A DNA stretch of 64,000 nt from Lindgomyces ingoldianus (taxonomy: Eukaryota; Ascomycota; Dothideomycetes; Pleosporales; Lindgomycetaceae): NCBI RefSeq assembly GCF_010093535.1, contig NW_022985174.1, positions 527,256 through 591,255 of the forward strand, given 5' to 3'. Made by a program: the position numbers and the translations under genes. The notes under the pieces are model-generated. The model was not told where the DNA came from. It worked only from the letters and a program-made list of their open reading frames with translations, and searched no databases. Positions 1 through 11,017 of this stretch are shown here, one piece after another. The first letter of the stretch is position 1. Each line of letters starts with the position of its first letter.

Positions 1-694
1 TCGTTGATGTGAGGGATTTTCAGCGGAATACGCTTGCTAAGGGACTTCCTTTCCTTGGTGAGGGATTGGGGAATGGCTGTCAAGCACAGCGCACAGAAAA
101 TATTTGAAGTGCTGTGGTTCAGCGCAGCAGAAAGCTTGAGTGAGCAAACGATGGTACAGCACTGACACTATATCCTTCCTCTGCTATTTTTCTCCTCCTT
201 TTCTCTTTTTTTCTGATAATACTAACTTATTAACTTTACTAAACACTTTTACTACCAAACTCATGCAAACTAACTTAACTCTTAACTAGTTATCTGAAGT
301 TCTAAATTCAAAATTCGAGGTGCAGCGCGGAGCAGAATGAGGTCCCAGCTTCGAGCTTCACACAAATCAACTCATCGGCCGGTGCTGCACGTCCCTCCCC
401 CTCTCCTTGAATCGGTATAAATCTAAGATCGACTAGCATTTGACATTAGTGCCCTGGAAGGTCTAGCTATCTTAAATATCTGTCGTCGTTTTTAACTTCC
501 CTATTCGGCGAAACTTACTCTGGTGGCGGACAAGGGTTATGAAGGCGGGGATGCCTCGGCTTGTTGCACATGCACTCCACTTGCCGAGTCGAGTTTTGTT
601 GTTCCAGTTAAGCCGATTTGAATGCGAGGGTGATGAGCATTTAAATGGACTCTCCGCCTTACACTTCACTATACGTTAGTTACACTGATCTGTC
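1..694. other. upstream region of the acyl-CoA dehydrogenase gene
   Basis: No gene is recognised. The stretch around 180-300 is AT-rich with long pyrimidine runs, and the rest is ordinary spacer. A 65-codon antisense open frame near 470-670 shows no family resemblance. Promoter function is inferred only from position. Confidence 0.4.
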
Positions 695-2292
695 ATGACT
701 TCACCATGCTTTGGCAGCACACTTCCATGGGCGGAACCGAGCTGGTAAGGAAATGTAGACAGTGAAAGGTTGGGTGCAGAGGGCATTAACGAAGAATAGG
801 TATACTGGGCGTCCTTCTCCATACTACAAAGAGAGTCATCGTCGGCTGAGAGATGCTGTAAGGCAGTGGTGTGACGAGGTGAGCCAAGGCCCGTTTCTCC
901 ATGCATCAGGTAGTCAGCTTTAGAATTATGGCTTTCCAATCTAATATATCTTTCTACTCTGTTAGAATTTACCTCGCCCCTTTGCCCTTAATTATGTGTA
1001 CGCATTCTAACCATTTCCAAGCACGTCGCCCCCTACAATGAAGAGTGGGTTGAAGAAGGCGCTATCCCCGCATCGCTCTATTCCGAGTGCGCAAAAGCTG
1101 GCCTGCTCATTCCCATCGCGGCCGGGAAATCCATCCCGAAAGAATGGTCTCACTATCCTATTATCGGCGGCATTAAGGCAGAGGAATGGGATGGCTTCCA
1201 CGACCTCGTTCTCTGGGATGAACTTGTTCGTGGCGGCAGCATTGCTAGCTTGTTCATCGGACTGACTGTCGGTGCGCCTCCACTCCGGCAATTTGCTAGC
1301 AAGCAACTGCAGGACAAGATCTTCCCTGAGATTCTGTCTGGAGAGAAGAGGATCTGTCTCGCCGTGACCGAGCCTGCTTGCGGGAGCGATGTTCGCAACC
1401 TGACCACAACGGCCGAGAGAACACCGGACGGAAAATATTTTATGGTGAACGGCGAAAAGAAATGGATTACCAATGGCATGTTTTCCGACTACTTCATGAC
1501 TGCAGTGCGAACTGGTGGTCCCGGTGCTGAAGGAATTTCTATGTTGCTGATTCCTCGCTCTGAGGGTCTCCGCACGCGCCCTGTTTCCGTTATTGCTGGG
1601 CCGCTGTCTGCAACCACCTATGTCACCTTCGAAGACGTTAAGGTTCCTGCAGAATACCTAATTGGAGCCGAAGGCGCCGGGTTCAGGCAAACAATGGTAA
1701 ACTTTAACCACGAGAGGTTGTGGATAGTTTTCCAGGGGTTGAGAGGATGTCGAACCGCGGTTCACGATGCGTTTCAATGGGCGCTAAAACGGGAGGCTTT
1801 TGGCAAGAAATTGATAGAACAGCCCGTCGTTCGATACAAATTTGGAAACATGGGGCGACAGATTGAAGCACTGCAGGCTTGGACAGAGCAGGTTGTCTAC
1901 GAGCTGGAGCATTTGAGTGACAAGGATGGCGCTAGACTGCTTGGTGGAGTTACGGCGTTGCTCAAGGTTGAGGGCGGACTTGTATGCAAGTACGTTGCGG
2001 AAGAATGCTTGAAGATTATGGGAGGGTTAGTATTCCATTCTTGCATACTCTCATCTGGAAGCTCTTCTGAACATCATAGGCTGGGTCTTACGAAGACGGG
2101 ACAAGGAGCCCGAATCGAAGCGTTCTATCGCAGCACACCAAGCTTAGTGGTTCCGGGTAAGTTTGCATCCTGCTGGGTCGTGCAGTCTATTGAACATCAA
2201 CAGGCGGTTCCGAAGACGTGTTGATTGATCTTGGGGTGAGGGAGGCCTTGAAGCTGAGCCTCCAGGATGAAAAGGAAAAGGCGAAACTTTAA
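695..2292 (+). CDS. acyl-CoA dehydrogenase, five exons
   Basis: This is a FAD-dependent acyl-CoA dehydrogenase of about 432 aa, which would oxidise an acyl-CoA at the alpha-beta bond. Exons 695-744, 800-878, 1022-2025, 2080-2156 and 2204-2292 join in phase through GT-AG introns of 47-143 bp. Family hallmarks are a flavin-binding core motif EPACGSDVRN, KKWITNGMFSDYF, the NFNHERL segment, the KREAFGKKLIEQPVVR dimer/FAD segment, and a C-terminal TGQGARIEAFYRSTPSLVVPGGSED-type ending. The N-terminus (LPWAEPSWY, then RPSPYYKESHRRLRDAVRQW) matches fungal homologues. The ATG at 695 fits exon 1, and no cytochrome b5 domain is encoded before it, unlike some fungal relatives. Targeting is unclear. Substrate chain length cannot be read from sequence. 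Confidence 0.93.
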
Positions 2293-2997
2293 TACCATTG
2301 CGCCAATATCGCTCATGGCGCCAAAAGGACTGGATATGGTGCTTCGCCGAGCCCTTGTGCTGTTTTGCTAAGTGCTGGTTATATGCGGGGCAACCCTCTA
2401 AAGGGATAAGAGAAGGAGGAAGCCCAATCATCGGTCAATACGAAAAAGCAAAGTGATACCTAAAATGCCCTTCTGCATCGTGAGCACCTCATGTACGGAT
2501 CCGTAGTGTTTCAAAATAAAAGAAATAGGAGGAAGGGGACGCTAGTAATCGAGCCGGAACGATTGCATCTCTCAAATAACGCTGTTCATTTCCCAAAGCA
2601 TCGCGAATCGAGAAGTGGAGACCATTGTCACTGCCATTTTTGCTTGACGATGTCGGATTCTTACGGAATGCATGGATGACTAAGGGGTCGCGGCTTCTTT
2701 GCCGGGCTGAATCCGACGAGTGGTCAGACCTTGACTTCCAAAAGTCACGCCATCTCATCCACGATTCCCCGTTTGCCAGAGCTTTTTCAAAAAGGCGCTC
2801 ACTATGGATGTCTCATCACTGAATGAAGGCCAGTCGTATATAAGAGCTGGTCTCGTGCCCTCCACCCTCTCACACTTCCTACCCTGATTCTTCTTCCATC
2901 GTGGAGATTGCACAGCCGAAATCAGCGTGAAGATCGTATTCGGACGCTGCCAACACTGGAAGTGTCCACCCGTTCGGTTGTCTTCTGAGCTATCACA
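2293..2997. other. intergenic spacer before the protoglobin gene
   Basis: No coding signal is seen on either strand. The last 160 bp carry a TATA-like box and pyrimidine-rich leader of the next gene. Confidence 0.5.
2838..2845 (+). promoter_or_regulatory. TATA-like box of the protoglobin gene
   Basis: TATATAAG lies about 153 bp upstream of the protoglobin ATG and is followed by a CT-rich leader. It is a typical placement for a TATA-driven fungal promoter. Assignment is by motif and position only. Confidence 0.45.
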
Positions 2998-4016
2998 ATG
3001 ACTCCCCTTCAGCGCCGGCCGATGCAGCACATCGATCGCAAGGACCTCTACATTAACCTTGAGGCGCGAATCCAGTATTTGCACTCATTCCTCGACTTCA
3101 GCTCCAGTAAGTACTCAGTCCTGCATGGATTCCCATGCTTTCGTGTGACCCTCGCTCACCTCGCCTAGATGACATTGAGGCTCTCATCACTGGTAGCAAG
3201 TACATCAAAGCGCTAATCCCCGCAATCGTAAACATTGTCTACAAGAAGCTCCTCCAATATGACATCACGACCCGGGCGTTCGAGACTCGCTCTACCTCGT
3301 ACGAAGGACCTGTCGACCCGAATCTTACCGAGAACTCACCACAAATTCTTCACCGGAAGATGTTCCTGCGTGGCTACCTGAATAAGCTATGCAGCGATCC
3401 AAGTAGAATGGAGTTCTGGGAATACTTGGACAAGGTTGGGATGATGCACGTCGGCCAAGCACGAATTCACCCACTTCATATCGAGTATGTCCATATTGGA
3501 GCGACGTTGGCCTTCATCCAAGACGTGCTCACCGAAGCCATTCTCTCGCACCCACGACTGAGACTGGACCGGAAGATTGCGCTCGTGAAGGCTTTGGGCA
3601 AGGTCATCTGGATCCAAAACGATCTCTTCGCAAAATGGTACGTCCGCGATGGAGACGAGTTTGCAGACGAGGTCATCATTCCCGAGATCGAGCGTGAGGG
3701 GTACTTACATGGAAAGAAAATTCTACACGATGGCAGTGAGAGCGAGAGCGAAGCGGAGTCTGCGGAGTCTTCAGGAGGGTGTCCGTTTAAAGGAATGGCA
3801 GTGAACACGAATGGTGGAGATGTTGCTGGGATGACAAGAAACATGGGCAGGATGAACGTGCGAGAGAATGGAAATGGTGGATCGAATGCCGAAGCCTCTC
3901 GGAGCAATATTGCGTCACCTGCACAACCTGCTACCCCAACTCCCACGCCTGCATCGCCAAGCCCGAAACCGTTTGTTTCCAGCGCGATCCCGCGACCTAC
4001 CGGCGGCAGCCCATAG
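2998..4016 (+). CDS. protoglobin-domain (single-domain globin sensor-like) protein
   Basis: Two exons (2998-3106, 3169-4016) encode 318 aa. Residues of about 15-205 form an all-helical globin domain of the protoglobin family. The segment VGMMH places the likely proximal haem ligand at His130, and the following PLHIEYVHIGATLAFIQDVL helix is conserved in fungal relatives. The protein should bind haem and a gaseous ligand (O2, CO, NO). Whether it senses or detoxifies is not known for the fungal members. There is no kinase, cyclase or methyl-accepting output domain. Instead the C-terminal 110 residues are acidic then Pro/Ser/Thr-rich and disordered, with a Cys-Pro motif (GGCPFKG, Cys241) that resembles a haem-regulatory motif. 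The intron boundary AGCTCCA/GTAAGT and CGCCTAG/ATGACA keeps the frame. Confidence 0.85.
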
Positions 4017-5755
4017 ACTCATTGCGACATGCTCATTCCCGTCCTTAAGCTACGGCCAATGATTGAATTCATGGGTTTCCGTGTTCTTTGGAGGTCAGAC
4101 AAGGCATCTGCCTTGCCATATGGGTTGTTTCCATCGCGACTTTACACTGGGGTTCACAAAAGGTGCACTGTTCTACTTTTCCCTTTCCAAGACTCTCAGG
4201 TTAGTCGGGAGTAATTATCAACATGATCTTAATCTAAGTTATGTTGCCCTCACATGCTGCATCTTGTCACCTAACGTGGAACAGGACAGCAGTAATTTAG
4301 GACAGAAATTTGCATCCAATCGACAATCCACATCATTCTAGCAAGCAGTGTAGTAGAGAAACTCTGCCTTAATTATGTTCCACATCAAAAAAATAATATG
4401 CTGTACGTCTTGCGTTGCGTCGTGTGGTAGCAGCCCACATCTTGCTTACAAATTCGAACGGTAGATACTACGGGACATAACTGGTTGTTGGGAACCAGAG
4501 CCAAATCACATGACCGCACACGACGAACATCGTCATGGTGTTGAGGAATTGATGATGTTTCAGCCTAGGTGGCGGCTTCGTCGAGAAGTGGAGCCGACCG
4601 GATGGCCCAGAAGCTGGTGGAACCGTCGGCGGCTTGGCCCCGATGGCTGCCGAGGGGCAACCAAACTTGGAAAACTTGTGCAGGAGGTCCCAGTCTTGCT
4701 CAACAAGGGTGGACGAGCGGAACCGTGCTGATACGCCGCCCTGGCGACGTTTGGTATGCGCCGCACCTCGCTGCTTGGAGGGGTTTCGCTGCGGCGTCCA
4801 GCTGTCTCGTCGTGTCCGGGCATGACATGATCTTCGCGAGACGGTTTGACTTGTTGACTTGTCTCTCAACGTTTGCTGTGATGGGGGCGCCGGCTAAGGG
4901 TATCCTTGGTTGCTGGCGCGGCCACCGGTTGCCTGGTGGGCGCACGCACAAAGGAAGTTCTGCACTCTCTGTGGTCCCCGGGCTGCTCCGTATCTTTGAA
5001 ATAAATGAAAACAAAAGCAGCCATAGCGACGATGATGTTATGCTGCCAAGATGCATTCCGTCGCCCTTCGAGAATTAGGAATCGCATAACATAACGGGAG
5101 GATGCAGACTAACGGCCTATCAGACCGCCTGCTGACACCCACTCGTCTACTTGGCACGGAAGCCCTGCTCGTCGCTGCCTCGTCGTGCCCAGTGCGTAAG
5201 ATTTATCGCTATTTCGGGCTAGCCAGCTGTGCCGCTGCGCCGGGTCGCATCTCTCAGAGAAGCGGCCTGCCCCCCCCCCGACTCTCGTCGCCTCTTCACT
5301 CCCACCACAACACCATCGCTCCATCACCACCACCTCTGCACCTCTCCCACCCACCACAACGCCTGTCAACGGCCCCAGCTGCGCTGCACTCCTGCTGCAC
5401 GCCCTTCTCTGTTAGACTCACCATTTTACAATTCGCATTTTCCGCTGCAGGTCGCTTTTTGGCCCTTATCTCGTGCGTAGGCGATCGTTCGCGACACCTT
5501 GCACCTCACTAATTTTCTACCACGTCACCACCTCTCCCTTTTTTTTTCTTCTTCCGCTCCTTTGCGCACCCTTTTCCCACTACATATTTTAATTATTTCC
5601 ACGTTTAACGACTCTTTTCCTTCGAGCGAACGTTGCCGAGCCATATCTGTGCTCCGACGTCACCTTTTCGTGTGATAAGACTCTGTAACCCGATGCGCCC
5701 GACTCTTGCCACGACAGATGAGCGCTGCGTCTACTAGGCTTCCACTTCTCTCGCA
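4017..5755. other. long intergenic region / leader of the AHC1-like gene
   Basis: No gene is supported. The part at 4500-5100 is GC-rich and open on both strands at once, which is what composition alone produces. 5230-5740 is pyrimidine-rich and probably holds the promoter and 5' leader of the next gene. Confidence 0.45.
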
Positions 5756-7705
5756 ATGCAGTCCATGTTTCGCCTCCCTTGGAGCACCGAGGCCCCAGGG
5801 GACAAAATCATGGAGAAGGCTACCCTTCATAAGTCAAGACCACTGCCCGTTGTTGAGATCCCAACCTTCGTGAACAAGCTTAAGAGGAAGAGGACCGATA
5901 GTCCCGAGCCCGCGTCCCCGCACCATGCGCACGTCGTGAAGAGGCGGAAAAGCGTGTTGGGTGAAGTGAAGCCTGCTGGGGTTGGGATTGGAAGTGCGGA
6001 CCGTGTTCATGTTGTTGACGGATTGGTGACTGAATCTTCGAAGCCCGTGGACCCTTTAGTACAGACTCCGAAAGCTGCTCCCCCTGAGATATTGGAATCG
6101 CGACCCAAAGCGCAGCCCTCGAAAAAGGAAGGCGCAAACAAGCCCAAGATTCCTAAATCTCAGAGGCCTACTGCTAAACCTGAACCTCCATCTGCCGACA
6201 ACCCCACGCCTGCTATGAAATCGGACCTCACCCGCGCGCAGCAGGCGATTGAGGCCCAGTTCAACTACGAGATTCTATTGAAGCACAACGAACTTCGCCT
6301 GATCGAGCAAGAGCTAGCCAAGTGTCAAGTCGCGTTGGAGCAGCTGAGGCGTTGTTCGCTCATTCCGTATCCGGGTAGTCAAGGGCTATCTGAAAATGTT
6401 AGCGGTGGTGTTGGCGCTGCCCTTCAACCACCTCTCGGCTATACGGAACCCGAGTATGCAGCACCTTGGGGAGTCACCGATGGACCCTACACCCGCCATT
6501 ATGCCAAGTGGTTAATCCCGGACCCCAAATTTGATTCCATGCCAGAGCGGATGCTCGCTCAACAGTCTCAGGGTTACTTTGGTGTAGGAGAGGGCCGTGC
6601 TACCCGTGGAAGCTTTGCAGAGTTTGGCTCCACTGGCAAGGCCCGCACGTCTCGAACTTCAACTGGAACGCTGAAGCTTCAGGCGCTTGGTGAAACTCCA
6701 GCACCTGCACCCAAGATTGATCCACTACTCCATAAGCGATCTACCGATGGCCAATGGGTCCGGTTGTACTGCGCACAGTGTGGCCACAGCAACTTCTCCA
6801 ACACGCAAGGATTTCTTAACCATTGTCGTATCAAGCACAATCAAGTTTTCAAGAGCCACGACCAGGCAGCAATCGCATGCGGCATCCCCGTCGATATCAA
6901 TGAAGTGGGCAACCCTGTTTCGGCCACCGAACCTCCGTCAACAACCGTAACGACCCCAGCAGCGACATTCCCGCCACCAACGACACCTGGTTTCGTTCAT
7001 CCGCTTGTTCGGACGAATCCAACGGAACTTGCCAAGGAAGTTCATCGGGATTTTAACAAATCAACCCGTGATGAGTCGAAACAGAGTGCGCCGGTGCCGA
7101 AGCCAGGATTCACTGGGGCTCCAGCAATGCCGTACATGAATTCGCTACTCCAGAAACGTGGCTTTGGTGGCGACTTGAAGCGGATGGTCGATACAGTGCG
7201 GACGAAGATTGATCTCGACTCGATAGAGACATCGGACGATGAACTCGCCGACTCGGCTGTTCAGACCCCGACCACGGCCAAGCCAACATCATTGCCACTG
7301 GCGCGTCTTCCTGTCGGCGCTCCAAACATGACCCCAGCCAGCAAAGCTCCATCAGCACGGCCAGGCAGCAAGAAGAGCCAACCAAACGGTCACGCGCGAC
7401 ATCCTATTTCCTTCCCTTCGCGAGTTAGCGTTAACGGATCAAGCCACGTCAGTGGACACCACTTGCCAGCCTCACCGGTAGATCTCAGCCCCAATACTGT
7501 TGAGTCTAACCCTGGCTTAGTGAGCGACCATGATGACGACGACGAAGAGGATGGATATGACGCCCACAGTCAGCCAGATCTTGTCATGAACGATGATGTT
7601 GTTGTCGAGGACGCCAGTGATGTCGAAGGTGTTGAGGAGAGGACTGGATCGCGCAAGGGGCTTGGGGGTTGCTTCGAGAAAGGAGAGGGGAGTCGCAAGC
7701 ATTAG
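5756..7705 (+). CDS. AHC1-like C2H2 zinc-finger protein, probable ADA histone acetyltransferase complex component
   Basis: A single-exon 649-aa protein. The N-terminal 160 residues are basic, disordered and contain nuclear-localisation-like KLKRKRTD and KRRK stretches. Residues of about 155-200 are a predicted helix/coiled coil (YEILLKHNELRLIEQEL). A conserved block with YTRHYAKWLIPDPKFD follows. A C2H2 finger has ligands Cys339, Cys342, His356 and His361 (YCAQCGHSNFSNTQGFLNHC). This arrangement resembles the zinc-finger domain of yeast Ahc1, a subunit specific to the ADA complex with Gcn5. The remainder is disordered and ends in an acidic DDDDEED tract. A nuclear role in chromatin acetylation is inferred from family resemblance, not shown. 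An alternative is another single-C2H2 transcription cofactor. Confidence 0.6.
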   Translation: MQSMFRLPWSTEAPGDKIMEKATLHKSRPLPVVEIPTFVNKLKRKRTDSPEPASPHHAHVVKRRKSVLGEVKPAGVGIGSADRVHVVDGLVTESSKPVDPLVQTPKAAPPEILESRPKAQPSKKEGANKPKIPKSQRPTAKPEPPSADNPTPAMKSDLTRAQQAIEAQFNYEILLKHNELRLIEQELAKCQVALEQLRRCSLIPYPGSQGLSENVSGGVGAALQPPLGYTEPEYAAPWGVTDGPYTRHYAKWLIPDPKFDSMPERMLAQQSQGYFGVGEGRATRGSFAEFGSTGKARTSRTSTGTLKLQALGETPAPAPKIDPLLHKRSTDGQWVRLYCAQCGHSNFSNTQGFLNHCRIKHNQVFKSHDQAAIACGIPVDINEVGNPVSATEPPSTTVTTPAATFPPPTTPGFVHPLVRTNPTELAKEVHRDFNKSTRDESKQSAPVPKPGFTGAPAMPYMNSLLQKRGFGGDLKRMVDTVRTKIDLDSIETSDDELADSAVQTPTTAKPTSLPLARLPVGAPNMTPASKAPSARPGSKKSQPNGHARHPISFPSRVSVNGSSHVSGHHLPASPVDLSPNTVESNPGLVSDHDDDDEEDGYDAHSQPDLVMNDDVVVEDASDVEGVEERTGSRKGLGGCFEKGEGSRKH

Positions 7706-8507
7706 ATGGGGAGCGAGTTAAGTCGGGCTCTCTGTCATTTCTGAAAAGATTGTGTCTTTGTTATTCCTGTTTTCATATCTGTCCTCGAACTCCCACCTAT
7801 GCTCTAGAAACATTTCCCTATCTCGACCCTTCCATATGTCTCTCTCCTCGGCGGCTGGTTTTGGTTTCTTAGGGGATATACAGGTACCAGCAATGGACGG
7901 GCGGGTGGCCTGCCTGCAGGCTGGATGAGAACCGGTCTCATCCCTTTTCCGAGAACATCACGAGAAATCTGTTTGACATCTCTTCTCTCATGTGCGCCTG
8001 AACCACGGGTGTTCAATAGGCGCTGGGTACGTCTGTGTGTATTATTGTTTGTATGGTTTTGGAATGTCATGGTAGTCATTAGTAGACTGGGTTGCGGGAA
8101 GTTGGGGTTTGGAGGTTTGGGGGATTTAGGTTAGGGGACAAAAATTAGTGGGCGGGGTGCCTGCTGTTTGTATATACTTTTAATGATAGCTATGGATTGG
8201 ATTGGATTCGAATTTGGATACGTGTGTTCATTAAAGTTGTGTAACTTGTTTCAGTTGTGTTTAATGTGGTCATTGTGTAGCTTCGACTCCTGACAAGTTG
8301 AGTGCGGCCTGGGGGCCTTTTGTGACGAATGAAGCTGTAATATTCCGACCATGATTCTTGCTGATAATATGAATCAGAATTCCTGCCACAATCCCTTCAC
8401 CTCCCAATCATACGCCGAACGCCATGCTTGTTGAAGACTGTTGTGTCGAAAGTCGATTGCCTTGACACGATACACACATTAGTGATCTCCCCTTCTTCGT
8501 TTATCCG
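7706..8507. other. convergent spacer between AHC1-like gene and KSH1
   Basis: It contains the 3' regions of two convergently transcribed genes. T-rich and TATATA stretches around 8160-8260 may be processing signals. No gene is seen. Confidence 0.45.
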
Positions 8508-8917
8508 TCACCATTGCCCCATGAACTTCGAGGCCTAGAATTAAGTTCTGTTAGCTTGTATCCACGACATTCTCAACCATATGGTGTCCTAGTGTTGGAA
8601 GGACGCATTCCCGCCACGTACTGCTTCACTTCCCAACACCCCATTCAATGAAAACCGTATACATACCGCCATAACAACACAGGCCAAACTAACATACGGA
8701 CTCAATCTCTCCCCAACACGCGCGCATTTCCAGAATACAGATACGACGTAGTTGTCTTTGTTACGGTCCATGATGCCCGGAAACACGTAGTGTGCGTAGG
8801 TAGAAGTGCAGATGGTGAGGAGGATTACGAGGAGCAGGGATTGGAAGTTAAATAGTGCGGTCTGGAGGGGGGTAGGTTAGCTAGGATGATGAAGGGGAAG
8901 GGGAAAAGATGTACCAT
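8508..8917 (-). CDS. KSH1: Kish family small membrane protein of the secretory pathway (KSH1 / TMEM167)
   Basis: A 74-aa protein assembled from three coding exons on the minus strand: 8915-8917 (the ATG alone), 8667-8861 and 8508-8534. The product starts with TALFNFQSLLLVILLTIC, a signal-anchor-like first membrane helix. It continues with DRNK and FWKCARVGERLSPYVSL, the family signature, and a second hydrophobic helix (ACVVMA). Yeast Ksh1 is an essential protein of early secretory traffic. The length matches the family (about 70-75 aa). An intron directly after the initiator codon (GTACAT...CTCCAG) and a second after VVMA (GTATGT...TTCTAG) are needed to read the family sequence. It stands head-to-head with TAF13. 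Confidence 0.87.
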
Positions 8918-9503
8918 GATGGACACTAATGGTCGCGGAAGTCGTGATGGGTTGAACGTGGCAAAGACAGTCGGTGTGGTAGTGCGCGAATGCGTGAGGA
9001 ATCTTAGGAGTGTAGAGATAGTGGGAGATGTGCGCTAGACTAGATTTGAGATGCGCACAAGGCGTCGTAGACTGCTAGCCTTGATGTCGAAGCTGTGCCG
9101 GTGTCAACTTCGTCGGAATAAGGAAAATCGTTCACTCCGGTTCCATCTCTGAAGGTCTGTGCGGCCCGTCAATCGCCCGCAGATGCAGCTATGACGGCTA
9201 GTCCCGATTGACCGTATTCATTGATTCATTCTTTCTATTCAGGGACATTTACTTTTCTATTGTGTTTATAGCGCATGAGGTCTTTCCTTCAGCGCTACCT
9301 CCTTTCACTCTAGTCCCCAACACACATCAGGGCGCCGTTACTGCACGCAACCAACCACGACAACAGGTGCCTCCCCATCACAAACCATCGACCGACCAGC
9401 GAACTGCGACAACGCCCGAACATCCTCCTGTATTAAATCTCATACACCCAAGGGAAACAGGGCCTGACTCTGGACGAGTCGGAGCGGAGGATACACGGGC
9501 AGA
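8918..9503. promoter_or_regulatory. shared divergent promoter region of KSH1 and TAF13
   Basis: The two start codons are 586 bp apart and face away from each other, so both promoters must lie here. No unambiguous TATA box or known operator was identified. Confidence 0.45.
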
Positions 9504-10550
9504 ATGACAGAACCGCGAATGAGGTTGCGGCAGAAAGGACAGCAGTTTCCGACGCAGGATTGTGAGTTGATTTTTTTTGTGAATAGATGATAATAGAGAA
9601 GTGGGGTGGGGAATTTTATTTTCACTTCCACTTTAGGGAGTGTAGAGTGCTCGCGCTTTGTGGCTTCTTTTCATTCTTGTCTCCGACTTTCATCTTGTTA
9701 CCCGCAATTCAAGCACCTTCGATACCGTACTACTACTCGTTGCACTTCCTCCGCGACTCTACGACCCACCACAACTCCTCCCACTATCTTCCTCATCTCT
9801 CCACCCTTCCTCCGTTGTACCCCACCATGGATCCCACGGTTGAATCCAACCACACAAACCGAAGCAAAGTCGGGAAGAATTCACATCTGACAAATCGACA
9901 GTAGAGCAGTTCCTCATCGCGTTTGGCGATGACGATCGTCCATTGCAGGAAACGGTTAAATGTCTTGATGAAATTGTTACAGAGTACGTTTTCCCTAATC
10001 CCACCTCCCCTCTCTTTCTCGCGCCTACCACACTCACATCCTCACGCCTCCCCAACACAGCTACAAAAGAAACTCTGCACAGAAAGAAACTAGTTGTTGA
10101 CGTCCCTGGTGTCACAGCTTCATCATAGAATCCTGCCACGAAGCTGCCTCAATCGCGCACCACGCACGCCGCGCCAAAATCAAAGTGGACGACTTCAAAT
10201 TCATGCTACGCCGGGATCCGACAAAACTAGGTCGAGTGAGTGAGTTGTTGGAAGCGGATAAGGAGTTGAAAAGAAAGAGGAAAGCGTTTGATACGGATGA
10301 GGGGGCAGTCGCGAAGGAAAATGTTGTTGGGAAGGATGGTGCCACTGCTGGTGCTGCTGGTGTTGGTGCTGGAGTTGGTGGGGCGACTGATGGGGCAGAG
10401 GGGAAGAAGGGGGATGGGGGTGGCGGCAAAGAGAAGGAGAGAGAGGAGGGTGAGAGGAGGAAGAAAAAGAAAAAGAGGAATAAGGAGGGGAGGGATGGTG
10501 GTGGAGGAGGTACGGGTGGTGATGATGCGAGTACTGTGCGGAGCGGTTGA
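9504..10550 (+). CDS. TAF13: transcription initiation factor TFIID subunit 13
   Basis: A 190-aa histone-fold subunit of TFIID, which pairs with TAF11. Exons are 9504-9561, 9902-9983 and 10118-10550. The N-terminus MTEPRMRLRQKGQQF and the block FLIAFGDDDRPLQETVKCLDEIV, then FIIESCHEAASIAHHARRAK and KVDDFKFMLRRDPTKLGRV, form the TAF13 histone fold and are joined in frame only by these introns. Intron 1 is unusually long for this window (340 bp, GTGAGT...GACAG). The C-terminal 70 residues are a low-complexity Gly/Lys/Glu tail absent from yeast TAF13. The start at 9504 is preferred over the ATG at 9828, whose frame closes quickly and would sit inside intron 1. Confidence 0.87.
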
Positions 10551-11017
10551 TAGTTGAGGTTATATTGTACCAATAAGAGTGGGTTGCATTGGTCACGGGA
10601 CAGCACTACCAGGCGTTTATGGCTTGGGTCAGAGGAGGCATTATTGGCGTTGAAAGGGTCGGTGAACCGCGAAAGGTATTATACATGTACAGCAACTTCC
10701 GAACTCTCACTGTGTGTGGTAGCTTCATGTCGTTCTGTGAAGTCCACCTACTGATTCTCTAGACATGAGGTGCAGGAACAGATGATGGGTATCCTAGGCC
10801 ACAGATTGACCTGGAGAAAGGGAGAGAGAGAGAGATGCAAGTATTTTTATAATACAACACACTGGGCGTGTATTTCTGATAGCAACGCTCACACAAATAG
10901 TCTTTGGGGACTACTACACACCTTCGGTGATTCCAAGAATTCACATGCAGCCACATGATCGAACATGCACTTATACTAGCATCCAGCCAGGGTGCACTCA
11001 GAAACCCCAATCCCCAC
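10551..11017. other. convergent spacer between TAF13 and UTP25
   Basis: Holds the 3' ends of two convergent genes. Overlapping short open frames have no recognisable content. Confidence 0.5.

Noticed and set aside
4468..5087. Overlapping 120-170-codon open frames on both strands
   Set aside because: Simultaneous openness in several frames of a GC-rich stretch is a composition effect. No domain, splice pattern or start context supports a gene.
10185..10606. Antisense and alternative frames over the TAF13 tail
   Set aside because: They mirror the Gly/Lys-rich low-complexity coding DNA and encode Ser/His/Pro-rich or Arg/Val-rich junk.
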